A DNA stretch of 46,165 nucleotides from NCBI RefSeq assembly GCF_001417955.2, contig NZ_LKTM01000331.1:1-46165 (forward strand). The letters are read 5' to 3'. This document shows, piece by piece, positions 16,463 through 23,659 of the stretch. The notes under the pieces were generated by a model, which was given only the letters and a program-made list of their open reading frames with translations, did no database searches and was not told the origin of the DNA. The position numbers and the translations under genes were made by a program. Numbering within the stretch: the first letter of the stretch is position 1; each line of letters starts with the position of its first letter. The stretch is from Mycobacterium gordonae. Lineage in GTDB: Bacteria > Actinomycetota > Actinomycetes > Mycobacteriales > Mycobacteriaceae.

Positions 16463-17301
16463 GGGCCGGCCGGCTTCTCCGGCGCCAGATGCCGCCACCA
16501 GCAGGACACGTAGATCCCCATCGAGGCGACCAGGGCCACGATCACCCACAGCACCACGGTGACGTCCACCCACGCGCCGAACGGGGGCGCGTCCGGAAGC
16601 GCGTTGCGCAGCGGGATCACCGCAAAAAGCATGGCGGCGAACCACGTGGTCATCGGCGGCTGGAATTTGCGGCGGTCGCGCACCGTCTGCACGGCGACGA
16701 AGAGCGCGAAGCCGGCGATCGCGACAAGCACCCCGAGCAGGGCGATCGCGAGCGCCACGGTGCTCGGCGAGCGCTGCACCTCCGCGCGGTACGGCGTCTT
16801 GGCATCGCCCGTCCCGCCCTGTACCTCGACCTTCCACCCGGGCAGACGGTCGACGAATGTCACCGAAGCCCGCTCCGGCGTCTGCGGGGTGCCCCGGAAC
16901 AGGTTGATCGACACCGGTTTGGAGACGTAGCTGTCGAAGGGCCAATCCGATACGTCGCCGCTGATGTTGAGCGAGACCGGGACGACGCCGGGCTGCGTCC
17001 CCTTCGGCCAGGTTCGGCTGGTCGGTGCGGTCGCGGATGTGGCGGCGACCGTCAGGTCTTCCTTGAGATTGCCGGTGAGCGGATCCAGTAGCGCGGGTCC
17101 GGGCGTCACCGTGAGGTCTCCGACGAGCGCGTTGCGGTAGGGCTGGATGCCCGTGATATCCAGCGTCACCGTCGTCCCGTCGGCCGATGGCTGGCCCTCG
17201 GTCAACGGATGGGCGGGGCCCATGCCGGCGAGCGCATAGAGCGCGACCAGGCCGACGTAAGACACCACGAAAACCCCGAGACTGACAATCCCCCACCTCA
17301 T
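16459..17301 (-). CDS. DUF4436 membrane protein, copy 1 (next to glmS)
   Basis: The 280-residue product has the same plan as the two following copies. Helix 1 covers about residues 5-25, followed by an outer beta-rich domain with WPFDSYVSKP, and the final helices carry KFQPPMTTWFAAMLFA and CWWRHLAPEK. The ATG at 17301 lies 11 bases after the glmS stop, so it is almost certainly in the glmS operon. The link to amino-sugar supply hints at an envelope role, but this rests on position only. It may be closest to the ancestral single copy, because that copy adjoins glmS in M. tuberculosis as I recall it. Confidence 0.86.
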   Translation of the reverse strand: MRWGIVSLGVFVVSYVGLVALYALAGMGPAHPLTEGQPSADGTTVTLDITGIQPYRNALVGDLTVTPGPALLDPLTGNLKEDLTVAATSATAPTSRTWPKGTQPGVVPVSLNISGDVSDWPFDSYVSKPVSINLFRGTPQTPERASVTFVDRLPGWKVEVQGGTGDAKTPYRAEVQRSPSTVALAIALLGVLVAIAGFALFVAVQTVRDRRKFQPPMTTWFAAMLFAVIPLRNALPDAPPFGAWVDVTVVLWVIVALVASMGIYVSCWWRHLAPEKPAGP

Positions 17302-17312
17302 GGCGTCTCCGA

Positions 17313-19190
17313 CTATTCGACTGTCACCGACTTCGCCAGATTACGCGGCTTGTCCACGTCATAGCCACGGGCCCGGGCCACCGACGCGGCGAACACCTGC
17401 AGCGGGATGGTCGACAGCAGCGGCTGCAAAAGTGTTGAAACCGAAGGTATTTCGATTAGGTGGTCGGCGTAGGGACGCACCGTCTCGTCACCCTCTTCGG
17501 CGATCACGATGGTTACCGCGCCCCGAGTCTGGATTTCGCGGATATTGGACAGCAGCTTCGCGTGCAGGGTCGCCGACCCTTTCGGCGAGGGCATGACGAC
17601 GATCACCGGTAGGTCGTCTTCGATCAGCGCGATCGGGCCGTGCTTGAGTTCGCCGGCCGCAAAACCCTCGGCATGCATGTAGGCGAGTTCCTTGAGCTTG
17701 AGCGCGCCTTCCAGCGCGACCGGGTAGCCCACGTGGCGGCCCAGGAACAACACGGTCGACGACTGGGCGAACCGGTAAGCCAGATCGGCCACCGGGTCGG
17801 TCGCCGCGATCACCCGGGCAACCAGGTCCGGCATCGCCTCGAGTTCGCGGTACTCGCGTTCGACCTCGTCGGGGTACTTGGTGCCGCGGGCCTGCGCCAG
17901 CGCCAAGCCCACCAGGTAGTTGGCGGTGATCTGGGCCAGGAACGTCTTGGTGGAGGCCACCCCGATCTCCGGCCCGGCGCGGGTGTACAGCACCGCGTCG
18001 CACTCACGCGGGATCTGCGAGCCGTTGGTGTTGCAGATCGCCAGCACCTTGGCCTTCTGCTCTTTGGCGTGCCGAACGGCTTCCAGGGTGTCGGCCGTCT
18101 CCCCGGACTGGGAGATGGCGACGACCAGCGTGCTGCGGTCCAGAACCGGGTCGCGGTAGCGGAATTCGCTGGCGAGCTCGACCTCGACCGGCAGCCGCGT
18201 CCAGTGCTCGATCGCGTACTTGGCCAGCAGTCCGGAATGGTAGGCCGTGCCGCAGGCGACGACGAAGACCTTGTCGACCTCGCGCAGCTCCTGGTCGGAG
18301 AGGCGCTGCTCGTCGAGCACGATCCGGTTGTCCACGAAATGGCCGAGCAGTGTCTCGGCCACCGCGGTGGGCTGCTCCGCGATCTCCTTGAGCATGAAGT
18401 ACTCGTAGCCGCCCTTCTCGGCGGCGGCCAGGTCCCAGTCGATATGAAATTCCCGGTACTCGCGGCCCGCTTGCAGGTCGTCGTTCCCGTGGAAGTCGAA
18501 GATCCGGTAGCCGTCGGCGGTGATCACCACCGCCTGGTCCTGGCCGAGTTCGACGGCCTGGCGGGTGTGTTCGATGAATGCGGCGACGTCGGAGCCGACG
18601 AACATCTCACCCTCGCCGATGCCGATGACCAGCGGCGTCGAGCGGCGGGCGGCGACGATGGTGCCCGGCTCGTCAGCGTTGGCGAAGACCAGGGTGAAGT
18701 GGCCTTCCAGCCGGCGCAGCACCGACAGCACGGATGCGGTGAAGTCCCCGGCCGTCTCGCCGTGGTGATACGCGCGCGAGACCAGGTGCACCGCAACCTC
18801 GGTGTCGGTGTCGCTGGCGAACTCCACGCCTTCGGCCTCCAACTCCTGGCGCAGCGCGGCGAAGTTCTCGATGATGCCGTTGTGAACGACGGCGATCTTG
18901 CCGGCGGCGTCGCGATGCGGGTGCGCGTTGCGGTCGGTGGGGCGGCCGTGGGTGGCCCAGCGGGTGTGGCCGAGGCCGGTGGTGCCGGACAGTTCGGCCG
19001 GAGCCATCTTGGCCAGTGCCGCCTCCAGATTGGCCAGCTGGCCGGCGCGGCGGCGCACCATGAGCTTGCCCCTGCCGTCGGCGAGCGCGATGCCAGAAGA
19101 GTCGTAGCCGCGGTATTCCATCCGGCGCAGGGCGTTCATCACGACGTCGCAGGCAGGACGCTGCCCGACGTAGCCGACGATTCCGCACAT
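17313..19190 (-). CDS. glmS: Glutamine-fructose-6-phosphate aminotransferase
   Basis: GlmS makes glucosamine-6-phosphate from fructose-6-phosphate and glutamine, the first step of UDP-GlcNAc synthesis for peptidoglycan. The 625-residue protein has the class II glutaminase domain with the N-terminal catalytic Cys2 (MCGIVGYVG), then GHTRWATHG and HNGIIEN. Two SIS isomerase domains follow, with AISQSGETADTLEA and LGRHVGYPVALEGALKLKE, and the typical C-terminus DKPRNLAKSVTVE. GlmM, the next enzyme of the pathway, is encoded 4.5 kb away in this window. The 5' leader is at most about 80 bases, too short for a glmS ribozyme. Confidence 0.97.
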   Translation of the reverse strand: MCGIVGYVGQRPACDVVMNALRRMEYRGYDSSGIALADGRGKLMVRRRAGQLANLEAALAKMAPAELSGTTGLGHTRWATHGRPTDRNAHPHRDAAGKIAVVHNGIIENFAALRQELEAEGVEFASDTDTEVAVHLVSRAYHHGETAGDFTASVLSVLRRLEGHFTLVFANADEPGTIVAARRSTPLVIGIGEGEMFVGSDVAAFIEHTRQAVELGQDQAVVITADGYRIFDFHGNDDLQAGREYREFHIDWDLAAAEKGGYEYFMLKEIAEQPTAVAETLLGHFVDNRIVLDEQRLSDQELREVDKVFVVACGTAYHSGLLAKYAIEHWTRLPVEVELASEFRYRDPVLDRSTLVVAISQSGETADTLEAVRHAKEQKAKVLAICNTNGSQIPRECDAVLYTRAGPEIGVASTKTFLAQITANYLVGLALAQARGTKYPDEVEREYRELEAMPDLVARVIAATDPVADLAYRFAQSSTVLFLGRHVGYPVALEGALKLKELAYMHAEGFAAGELKHGPIALIEDDLPVIVVMPSPKGSATLHAKLLSNIREIQTRGAVTIVIAEEGDETVRPYADHLIEIPSVSTLLQPLLSTIPLQVFAASVARARGYDVDKPRNLAKSVTVE

Positions 19191-19272
19191 TCTGACCAGG
19201 GTAGTGCAGGCGCTGAATTATCACCGGGACCGGCGATATCGTTTATCTCTCTACCTGCATGAAAGGTCTGCT
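19191..19272. promoter_or_regulatory. Divergent glmS / DUF2510 intergenic region
   Basis: These 82 bases separate the start codons of two divergent genes and must hold both promoters, or leader parts of them. On the minus strand GATAAT (plus-strand ATTATC, 19217-19222) is a -10-like hexamer about 27 bases before the glmS ATG. On the plus strand a TATCGTTTATCT stretch (about 19236-19247) could contain the -10 for the DUF2510 gene, followed by the GAAAGG ribosome site at 19261-19266. No convincing -35 hexamers were found, so these are suggestions only. Confidence 0.35.
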
Positions 19273-19713
19273 GTGTCACAGCCGTACCACCCGCCCGGCC
19301 CGTATCCACAGCCCGCCGCGTCCGGATATCCAGAGCCGCTGTTCCAGATCGGCCTGCTCAAGCACACCGGTGCGCTGATTTTCTGGCATCAGCAGACCTC
19401 GCGGTACACCGGCACGCTGCAGCAGTGTGAGCAGGCCTACAAAGACGCCCAGACCCACTGCCTGCTGGCCGGCTGGTGGAGTTTGGGTTCGCTCGTGGTG
19501 CTCAACTGGATCGCGCTGTTCTCCAATATGCGCGCCATCCGTCAGGTGCGGGCGCTGGCCCAGAACCCACACTCCTACGGGCACCACCAACACCCGGTGG
19601 CCCCGCCTGCCACCCCACCCGGCTGGTATCCCGACCCGTCCGGCCAACCCGTCCAGCGTTATTGGGACGGTGCGACGTGGACCGCCTTTACCCATCCACC
19701 GGGGCACCGCTAA
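19273..19713 (+). CDS. DUF2510 membrane-associated protein
   Basis: The start is taken as GTG 19273, seven bases after the GAAAGG ribosome site; an open stretch upstream lies in the promoter region. The 146-residue product starts with a Pro/Tyr-rich tail. A conserved middle region (FQIGLLKHTGALIFWHQQTS) and a probable membrane segment (about 72-90) follow, and a C-terminal DUF2510 module GWYPDPSGQPVQRYWDGATW completes it. DUF2510 is a short tryptophan-rich domain found in actinobacterial membrane proteins; its ligand is unknown. Position fits H37Rv Rv3437. The stop is nine bases before the next gene, so the two are probably translated together. Confidence 0.82.
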   Translation: MSQPYHPPGPYPQPAASGYPEPLFQIGLLKHTGALIFWHQQTSRYTGTLQQCEQAYKDAQTHCLLAGWWSLGSLVVLNWIALFSNMRAIRQVRALAQNPHSYGHHQHPVAPPATPPGWYPDPSGQPVQRYWDGATWTAFTHPPGHR

Positions 19714-19722
19714 CGTCGACGG

Positions 19723-20574
19723 GTGGCCCGCATCCGCAAGCTCGTCGCCGCCCTGAACCGTCGTGGTCCACATCGTGTTCTGCGCGGTGACCTGGCCTTT
19801 GCCGGCCTGCCCGGCGTGGTGTACACCCCGGAGTCCGGGTACAACCTGCCCGGCATCGCCTTCGGGCATGACTGGCTGACCGGCTCGGCCCAGTATTCGG
19901 GCCTGCTGGAGCATCTGGCGTCCTGGGGCATCGTGGCCGGGGCGCCGGACACCCAACGTGGCCTCGTCCCGTCGGTGATGAACCTGGCATTCGATCTCGG
20001 CGTTGCCCTCGACATCGTCTCGGGTGTGCGGCTGGGCCCTGGCGAGATCAGCGTGCACCCCGCCAAGCTCGGGCTGGCCGGCCACGGGTTCGGCGCTTCG
20101 GCCGCGGTGTTCGCTGCGGCCGGCATGTCCGGTTCGGCCGGCAGGCCGCTGGCCGCGGTGGCCGCGCTCTTCCCGACGGTGACCGCTCCCCCGGCCGAGC
20201 TGCCGGCTGCGGGCCTGGACGTGCCGGGTCTCATCCTGACCGCCCCCGGTGATCCGAAAGCGCTCAACTCCAACGCCCTCGCACTGGACCGCGCCTGGGA
20301 CAAGGCCACGCTGCGCATCGTCAGCAAGGCAGAAGCCGGCGGCCTGGTAGAGGGCCGGAGACTGCCGAAAGCCGTGGGGCTGGCCGGTTCTGATCGCAAG
20401 ACCCAGCGGGCGGTCCGCGCGCTGCTGACCGGCTATCTGCTCTACACGCTGGCCGGCGACAAGACCTACCGCGATTTCGCCGATCCGGACGTGGCGCTGC
20501 CCCGAACCGACCCGGTGGATCCAGAAGCGCCACCGGTGACACCCGAAGAGAAGATCGTCGCACTGCTGAAGTGA
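19723..20574 (+). CDS. Dienelactone-hydrolase-like protein without the usual nucleophile
   Basis: The 283-residue protein has the alpha/beta hydrolase plan. An early strand-loop is PGIAFGHDWL (residues 43-52), and the segment LGLAGHGFGASAAVFAAAG sits where the nucleophile elbow belongs. The expected GxSxG reads G120-H-G-F-G124, so the serine or cysteine position is glycine. It may be a non-catalytic hydrolase-fold protein or may use other residues. Position fits H37Rv Rv3438, a hypothetical protein. The GTG start is nine bases after the DUF2510 gene. No signal peptide is visible. Confidence 0.82.
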   Translation: MARIRKLVAALNRRGPHRVLRGDLAFAGLPGVVYTPESGYNLPGIAFGHDWLTGSAQYSGLLEHLASWGIVAGAPDTQRGLVPSVMNLAFDLGVALDIVSGVRLGPGEISVHPAKLGLAGHGFGASAAVFAAAGMSGSAGRPLAAVAALFPTVTAPPAELPAAGLDVPGLILTAPGDPKALNSNALALDRAWDKATLRIVSKAEAGGLVEGRRLPKAVGLAGSDRKTQRAVRALLTGYLLYTLAGDKTYRDFADPDVALPRTDPVDPEAPPVTPEEKIVALLK

Positions 20575-20620
20575 TCGGCGCGCGTGTGTCCCGGCGCACA
20601 CGAGCGGGTAATGGCCACCT

Positions 20621-20971
20621 ATGGCAGACGTGGAGACTCTGTACCAGCGTTGGATCAGCGAGCTGTGGGCCGGGCAGCCGGTCGCGGCGGAGATCGTCAC
20701 CGATGACTTCGTCGGGCACTGGCCCGATCGGGAAGTGCACGGACCGGACGAACTGACGCAGATCATCGAGCAGACGCGGAATATGTTGAAGGAGCTGACC
20801 TTTGACATCGAACTCGGCCCGCTGCACGACGGCGACCTGGTCGCCGGCCGTTGGGTCGGCAGCGGCGAGAGCCCGGACGGCCCGGTGCGGTTCACCGGCA
20901 ACGACATTCTGCGGCTCACCGATGACGGGCAGCGATTCGCCGAATACTGGACCGGCACAGCGACAGGCTGA
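20621..20971 (+). CDS. SnoaL-like / nuclear transport factor 2 fold protein
   Basis: This small 116-residue protein has the pattern of the SnoaL-like polyketide-cyclase family in the cone-shaped NTF2 fold. N-terminal helices (VETLYQRWISELWAG) are followed by a strand with DDFVGHWPDREVHGPDEL, then beta strands with VAGRWVGSGE and a C-terminal FAEYWTG. Members act on small hydrophobic molecules or are non-catalytic binders; the ligand here is unknown. It lies 46 bases after the hydrolase-fold gene and 36 before an LLM oxidoreductase on the same strand. It may be a local insertion relative to M. tuberculosis. Confidence 0.78.
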   Translation: MADVETLYQRWISELWAGQPVAAEIVTDDFVGHWPDREVHGPDELTQIIEQTRNMLKELTFDIELGPLHDGDLVAGRWVGSGESPDGPVRFTGNDILRLTDDGQRFAEYWTGTATG

Positions 20972-21007
20972 CGCGGGGCCCCGGAGCGGCCGTGGTAATT
21001 GTCGTTG

Positions 21008-22051
21008 ATGCGGATCGGGATCGCGCTGGACTATTCGGGCGGCTTTCACGAGGCGGTCGACCGTGTCGTGGAACTCGAAAAAGTCGGTATCGACGTGGCC
21101 GTGGTCGCCGAGGCCTATGCCTTCGACGCCATCAGTCAGCTTGGCTTTCTGGCGGCCCGGACCAGCACCGTCGAACTGGCCTCGGGCGTGTTGCCTCTCT
21201 TCATCCGGACTCCCTCGCTGCTCGCCATGACGGCCGCCGGCCTGGACTACGTTTCCGGTGGCCGCTTCAACCTGGGCATCGGCACTTCCGGACCGCAGGT
21301 GATCGAGGGGTTCCACGGCGTCGAGTTCGACGCTCCGCTGGGCCGGACCCGGGAAGCCGTCGAGATCTGCCGGCAGGTTTGGCGCAGGGAGAGTCCGCTC
21401 GAGTACGACGGCAGGCACTATCAGATCCCGCTGCCCGCCGATCGCGGGACTGGCCTGGGCAAGGCCCTGAAGCTTATCAATCACCCTGTGCGGCAACGTA
21501 TTCCGATATCGATCGCGGCACTGGGCCCGAAGAACGTGGAGCTTACCGCAGAGATCGCCGAAGGTTGGCAGCCGGCGTTCTACTATCCGGACAAGGCGCA
21601 CCTGGTGTGGGGTGAGGCGCTGGCGGCCGGCGCCGCCAAGCGCGATCCTGAGCTTGGGCCCCTCGACGTCATGGTGGGCACGGCGCTCGCGATCGGCGAC
21701 GACGTCGAGGACCGGTTCGCCTGGATCAAACCGCAATTGGCGCTCTACATCGGCGGCATGGGCGCAAGGGGCCGCAACTTCTACCACGACCTGGCCACCC
21801 GGTACGGGTTCGGCGAGGCCGCCGACCGAATCCAGGAGCTCTACCTGGCCGGCCGCAAACGCGAGGCGATCGACGCGCTGCCCGATGAACTGGTGCGCGG
21901 GGTCTCGCTGATCGGCCCGCGTGGGTTCATCGCCGAGCGGCTGGCCGTCTTCGCCGAATCGGGGGTGACCACGTTGCTGGTGCGGCCGGCGACGGCGGAT
22001 GCCGGTGAAGCCGTTCGCTATGTCGAGGAGCTGCTGCAACTGCTTCCGTGA
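21008..22051 (+). CDS. LLM-class (F420-dependent type) oxidoreductase
   Basis: The 347-residue protein is a luciferase-like monooxygenase-fold enzyme; in mycobacteria most such enzymes use the deazaflavin F420. Family segments are RIGIALDYSGGF at the first strand, TSTVELASGVLPLFIRTPSL, and GRFNLGIGTSGPQVIEGFHG, which matches the cofactor-binding loop region. IPISIAALGPKNVELTAEIA follows later. The ATG at 21008 begins the conserved first strand; a TTG three codons upstream is less likely. The substrate cannot be inferred. Its stop lies two bases from the stop of the convergent WXG-bearing gene. Confidence 0.85.
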   Translation: MRIGIALDYSGGFHEAVDRVVELEKVGIDVAVVAEAYAFDAISQLGFLAARTSTVELASGVLPLFIRTPSLLAMTAAGLDYVSGGRFNLGIGTSGPQVIEGFHGVEFDAPLGRTREAVEICRQVWRRESPLEYDGRHYQIPLPADRGTGLGKALKLINHPVRQRIPISIAALGPKNVELTAEIAEGWQPAFYYPDKAHLVWGEALAAGAAKRDPELGPLDVMVGTALAIGDDVEDRFAWIKPQLALYIGGMGARGRNFYHDLATRYGFGEAADRIQELYLAGRKREAIDALPDELVRGVSLIGPRGFIAERLAVFAESGVTTLLVRPATADAGEAVRYVEELLQLLP

Positions 22052-22053
22052 CA

Positions 22054-23325
22054 TCACTGCCCCGCCTGCGGGAGTTCGTTTGCCGCGATTTCGCAGGGCG
22101 TCGACCCCTTCGCGGGCGGGGTAGGAGGCGGCACCTCGACCGGCGGCGACTCCCCAGGGACCGTCCCGGTGACAGGTGATCCGGTTACCGGTCGCGCCGC
22201 ACCGATCGGTTGCGAGACCGGCACGGCGGCCTCCCCCTGGAGTGGGGCGAACTCGGGTTTCTTCGGTTCTTCGGGTGCTTCGAGCCGGTCCGGTTCGGGC
22301 CGGTCGTTCTCGTCCTCGAACGGGTCGTCGGACAGGCTGTCGGCGGGGGCGCCGTCGGGGGCGGACGAGCCCAGCAGGTCACCCATACTCGCGACGATCC
22401 GGCTGGCGAGACTTCCAAGGCCACCGAGACCCTCCAGGCCACCGACACCTTGGGAGCCGACGCCGCCGTCGAGACCACCCGCGCCAACCGGTTCACCCGA
22501 CCACCCGGTCCCTGATTCCATCGGCGCCGGCGCCGGCGCCGGTGCCGACCGGGGCGCGGCGGTAGTCGTGGGGATCGGCGCGAACCGTGCGAGCGCCGCC
22601 GGCAGCGTCCCAGCGGCCGGTCCTCGCGGCGGCTGGTCCAGCGGGCCGAAATCACCAGGGATCTCGAAGTAAGCGCGCGAGGCCGCAGCGAACCGGTCGG
22701 TGACCATGTCGTAGGCCGCTGTGACGCCCGCCCGGGTGGACAACATCGCCGACCGCCACTCATGGCGAATGTCGTTGTCCACGAACGGCTTGATCTGTTG
22801 GGCGACCACATCGCGGGCGCCCGCATCGGTCGCCACAGCGGCGGCCGCTGCCAGCCATGCCGGCCGCTGCGCCAGCGTGCGGTCGTCGATCGCAGTGGTC
22901 GTCGCGACCTTCGCGTCGACCAACTGCCACAGGTTGTCACGCAGCGACTCGCAACGCTGGGCCGCCGCGCGAACTTCGGTGACCAGCGCGCCGGCGGTGT
23001 CGCAGTGGCGCCGCAGAAACGCCACCGCGGCGTCGGCGCCCGACCCTGTCCACGCCGTCGCCAACGCATCGAGCTGGTCGCGCAGTAGTCGCAGCGCGTC
23101 CGTGGCCACCGACCCCGCGGCGCGCAACGCCACACAGTCACCGTCCAGGACGGGTAGGTCGAGCCCCTCTTCGCCGGCGTACCAGTCATGAATCAGCGCG
23201 GGGTCGCCGGTCAGGTCCGGATCCCGGTAACCGATCTGTTCGCAGGCCAACAGGTACGTCTGCGCGTGCTCAACCGCGGGCAGGCCTTCGGCCAGGCGTC
23301 CCACGACGTCCAGTCGCGCGGCCAC
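22054..23325 (-). CDS. WXG-bearing alanine/proline-rich protein, candidate type VII substrate
   Basis: The 423-residue protein fits H37Rv Rv3439c by position. The N-terminal 220 residues are helical and alanine-rich and contain a WXG turn, AWTGSGADAA (Trp92, Gly94), between two long helices, like WXG100-type domains. After residue 225 it becomes low-complexity: a Pro/Ala stretch, a Gly-rich run (GGLEGLGGLGSLASRI), an acidic Asp/Glu part and a proline-rich tail ending in ANELPQAGQ. There is no Sec signal peptide and no recognised toxin domain. The GTG start lies two bases after the stop of the 95-residue partner, a strong sign of coupled translation. Export by an ESX system is inferred. Confidence 0.8.
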   Translation of the reverse strand: MAARLDVVGRLAEGLPAVEHAQTYLLACEQIGYRDPDLTGDPALIHDWYAGEEGLDLPVLDGDCVALRAAGSVATDALRLLRDQLDALATAWTGSGADAAVAFLRRHCDTAGALVTEVRAAAQRCESLRDNLWQLVDAKVATTTAIDDRTLAQRPAWLAAAAAVATDAGARDVVAQQIKPFVDNDIRHEWRSAMLSTRAGVTAAYDMVTDRFAAASRAYFEIPGDFGPLDQPPRGPAAGTLPAALARFAPIPTTTAAPRSAPAPAPAPMESGTGWSGEPVGAGGLDGGVGSQGVGGLEGLGGLGSLASRIVASMGDLLGSSAPDGAPADSLSDDPFEDENDRPEPDRLEAPEEPKKPEFAPLQGEAAVPVSQPIGAARPVTGSPVTGTVPGESPPVEVPPPTPPAKGSTPCEIAANELPQAGQ

Positions 23326-23327
23326 GG

Positions 23328-23615
23328 TCAGGCGATCCGGGCCGCGGCATACGACTCCGCCTCAGCGTATCGATCGGCTGCGGCCCGCAGCGCGGCGGCG
23401 ATTTCGACCGCCGCCCGCGACCACTGGGACAGCTCGGCGGCCAGGCGGTCGAGTTCGGCCCGCAATCGCTGGCCGCACGCGGCATACGCCCGGCCTGCCC
23501 GAGTACTGTCAAAGGCCAACCTCGACAAGTGGTTTGAGGCCGCCTCGCCGATCAGTTCCGCCGCGTCGTCGATCCGGCCGGCGATCCCTCGCACATCCGC
23601 GCTATCGAGTCTCAT
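23328..23615 (-). CDS. Small helical protein with YxxxE tail, candidate type VII partner
   Basis: The 95-residue protein fits H37Rv Rv3440c by position. It is predicted to be a two-helix hairpin: helix 1 about 5-37, a turn at RAGRAYAACG (39-48), helix 2 about 49-85. The C-terminus carries YAEAE at residues 83-87, matching the YxxxD/E export motif of ESX substrates that follows the second helix. No WXG is present, but the upstream-translated partner has WTG, so the two could form the usual heterodimer with one motif each. It is the first gene of the pair and lies 44 bases after glmM. A role in secretion is inferred from motif and size only. Confidence 0.78.
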   Translation of the reverse strand: MRLDSADVRGIAGRIDDAAELIGEAASNHLSRLAFDSTRAGRAYAACGQRLRAELDRLAAELSQWSRAAVEIAAALRAAADRYAEAESYAAARIA

Positions 23616-23659
23616 ACCCCATTCGACGCCACGCGGGGCGCCGGGGTTCCACCCGGTTT

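Noticed and set aside
15629..17296. A single 555-codon protein on the minus strand
   Set aside because: The upstream half is an out-of-frame reading of DUF4436 copy 1 (arginine/glycine-rich, no membrane helices). The real gene begins at GTG 16462 overlapping the copy 1 stop.
19191..19260. glmS ribozyme in the glmS leader
   Set aside because: At most about 80 bases separate glmS from the divergent gene, less than the ribozyme core needs, and no matching stems were seen.
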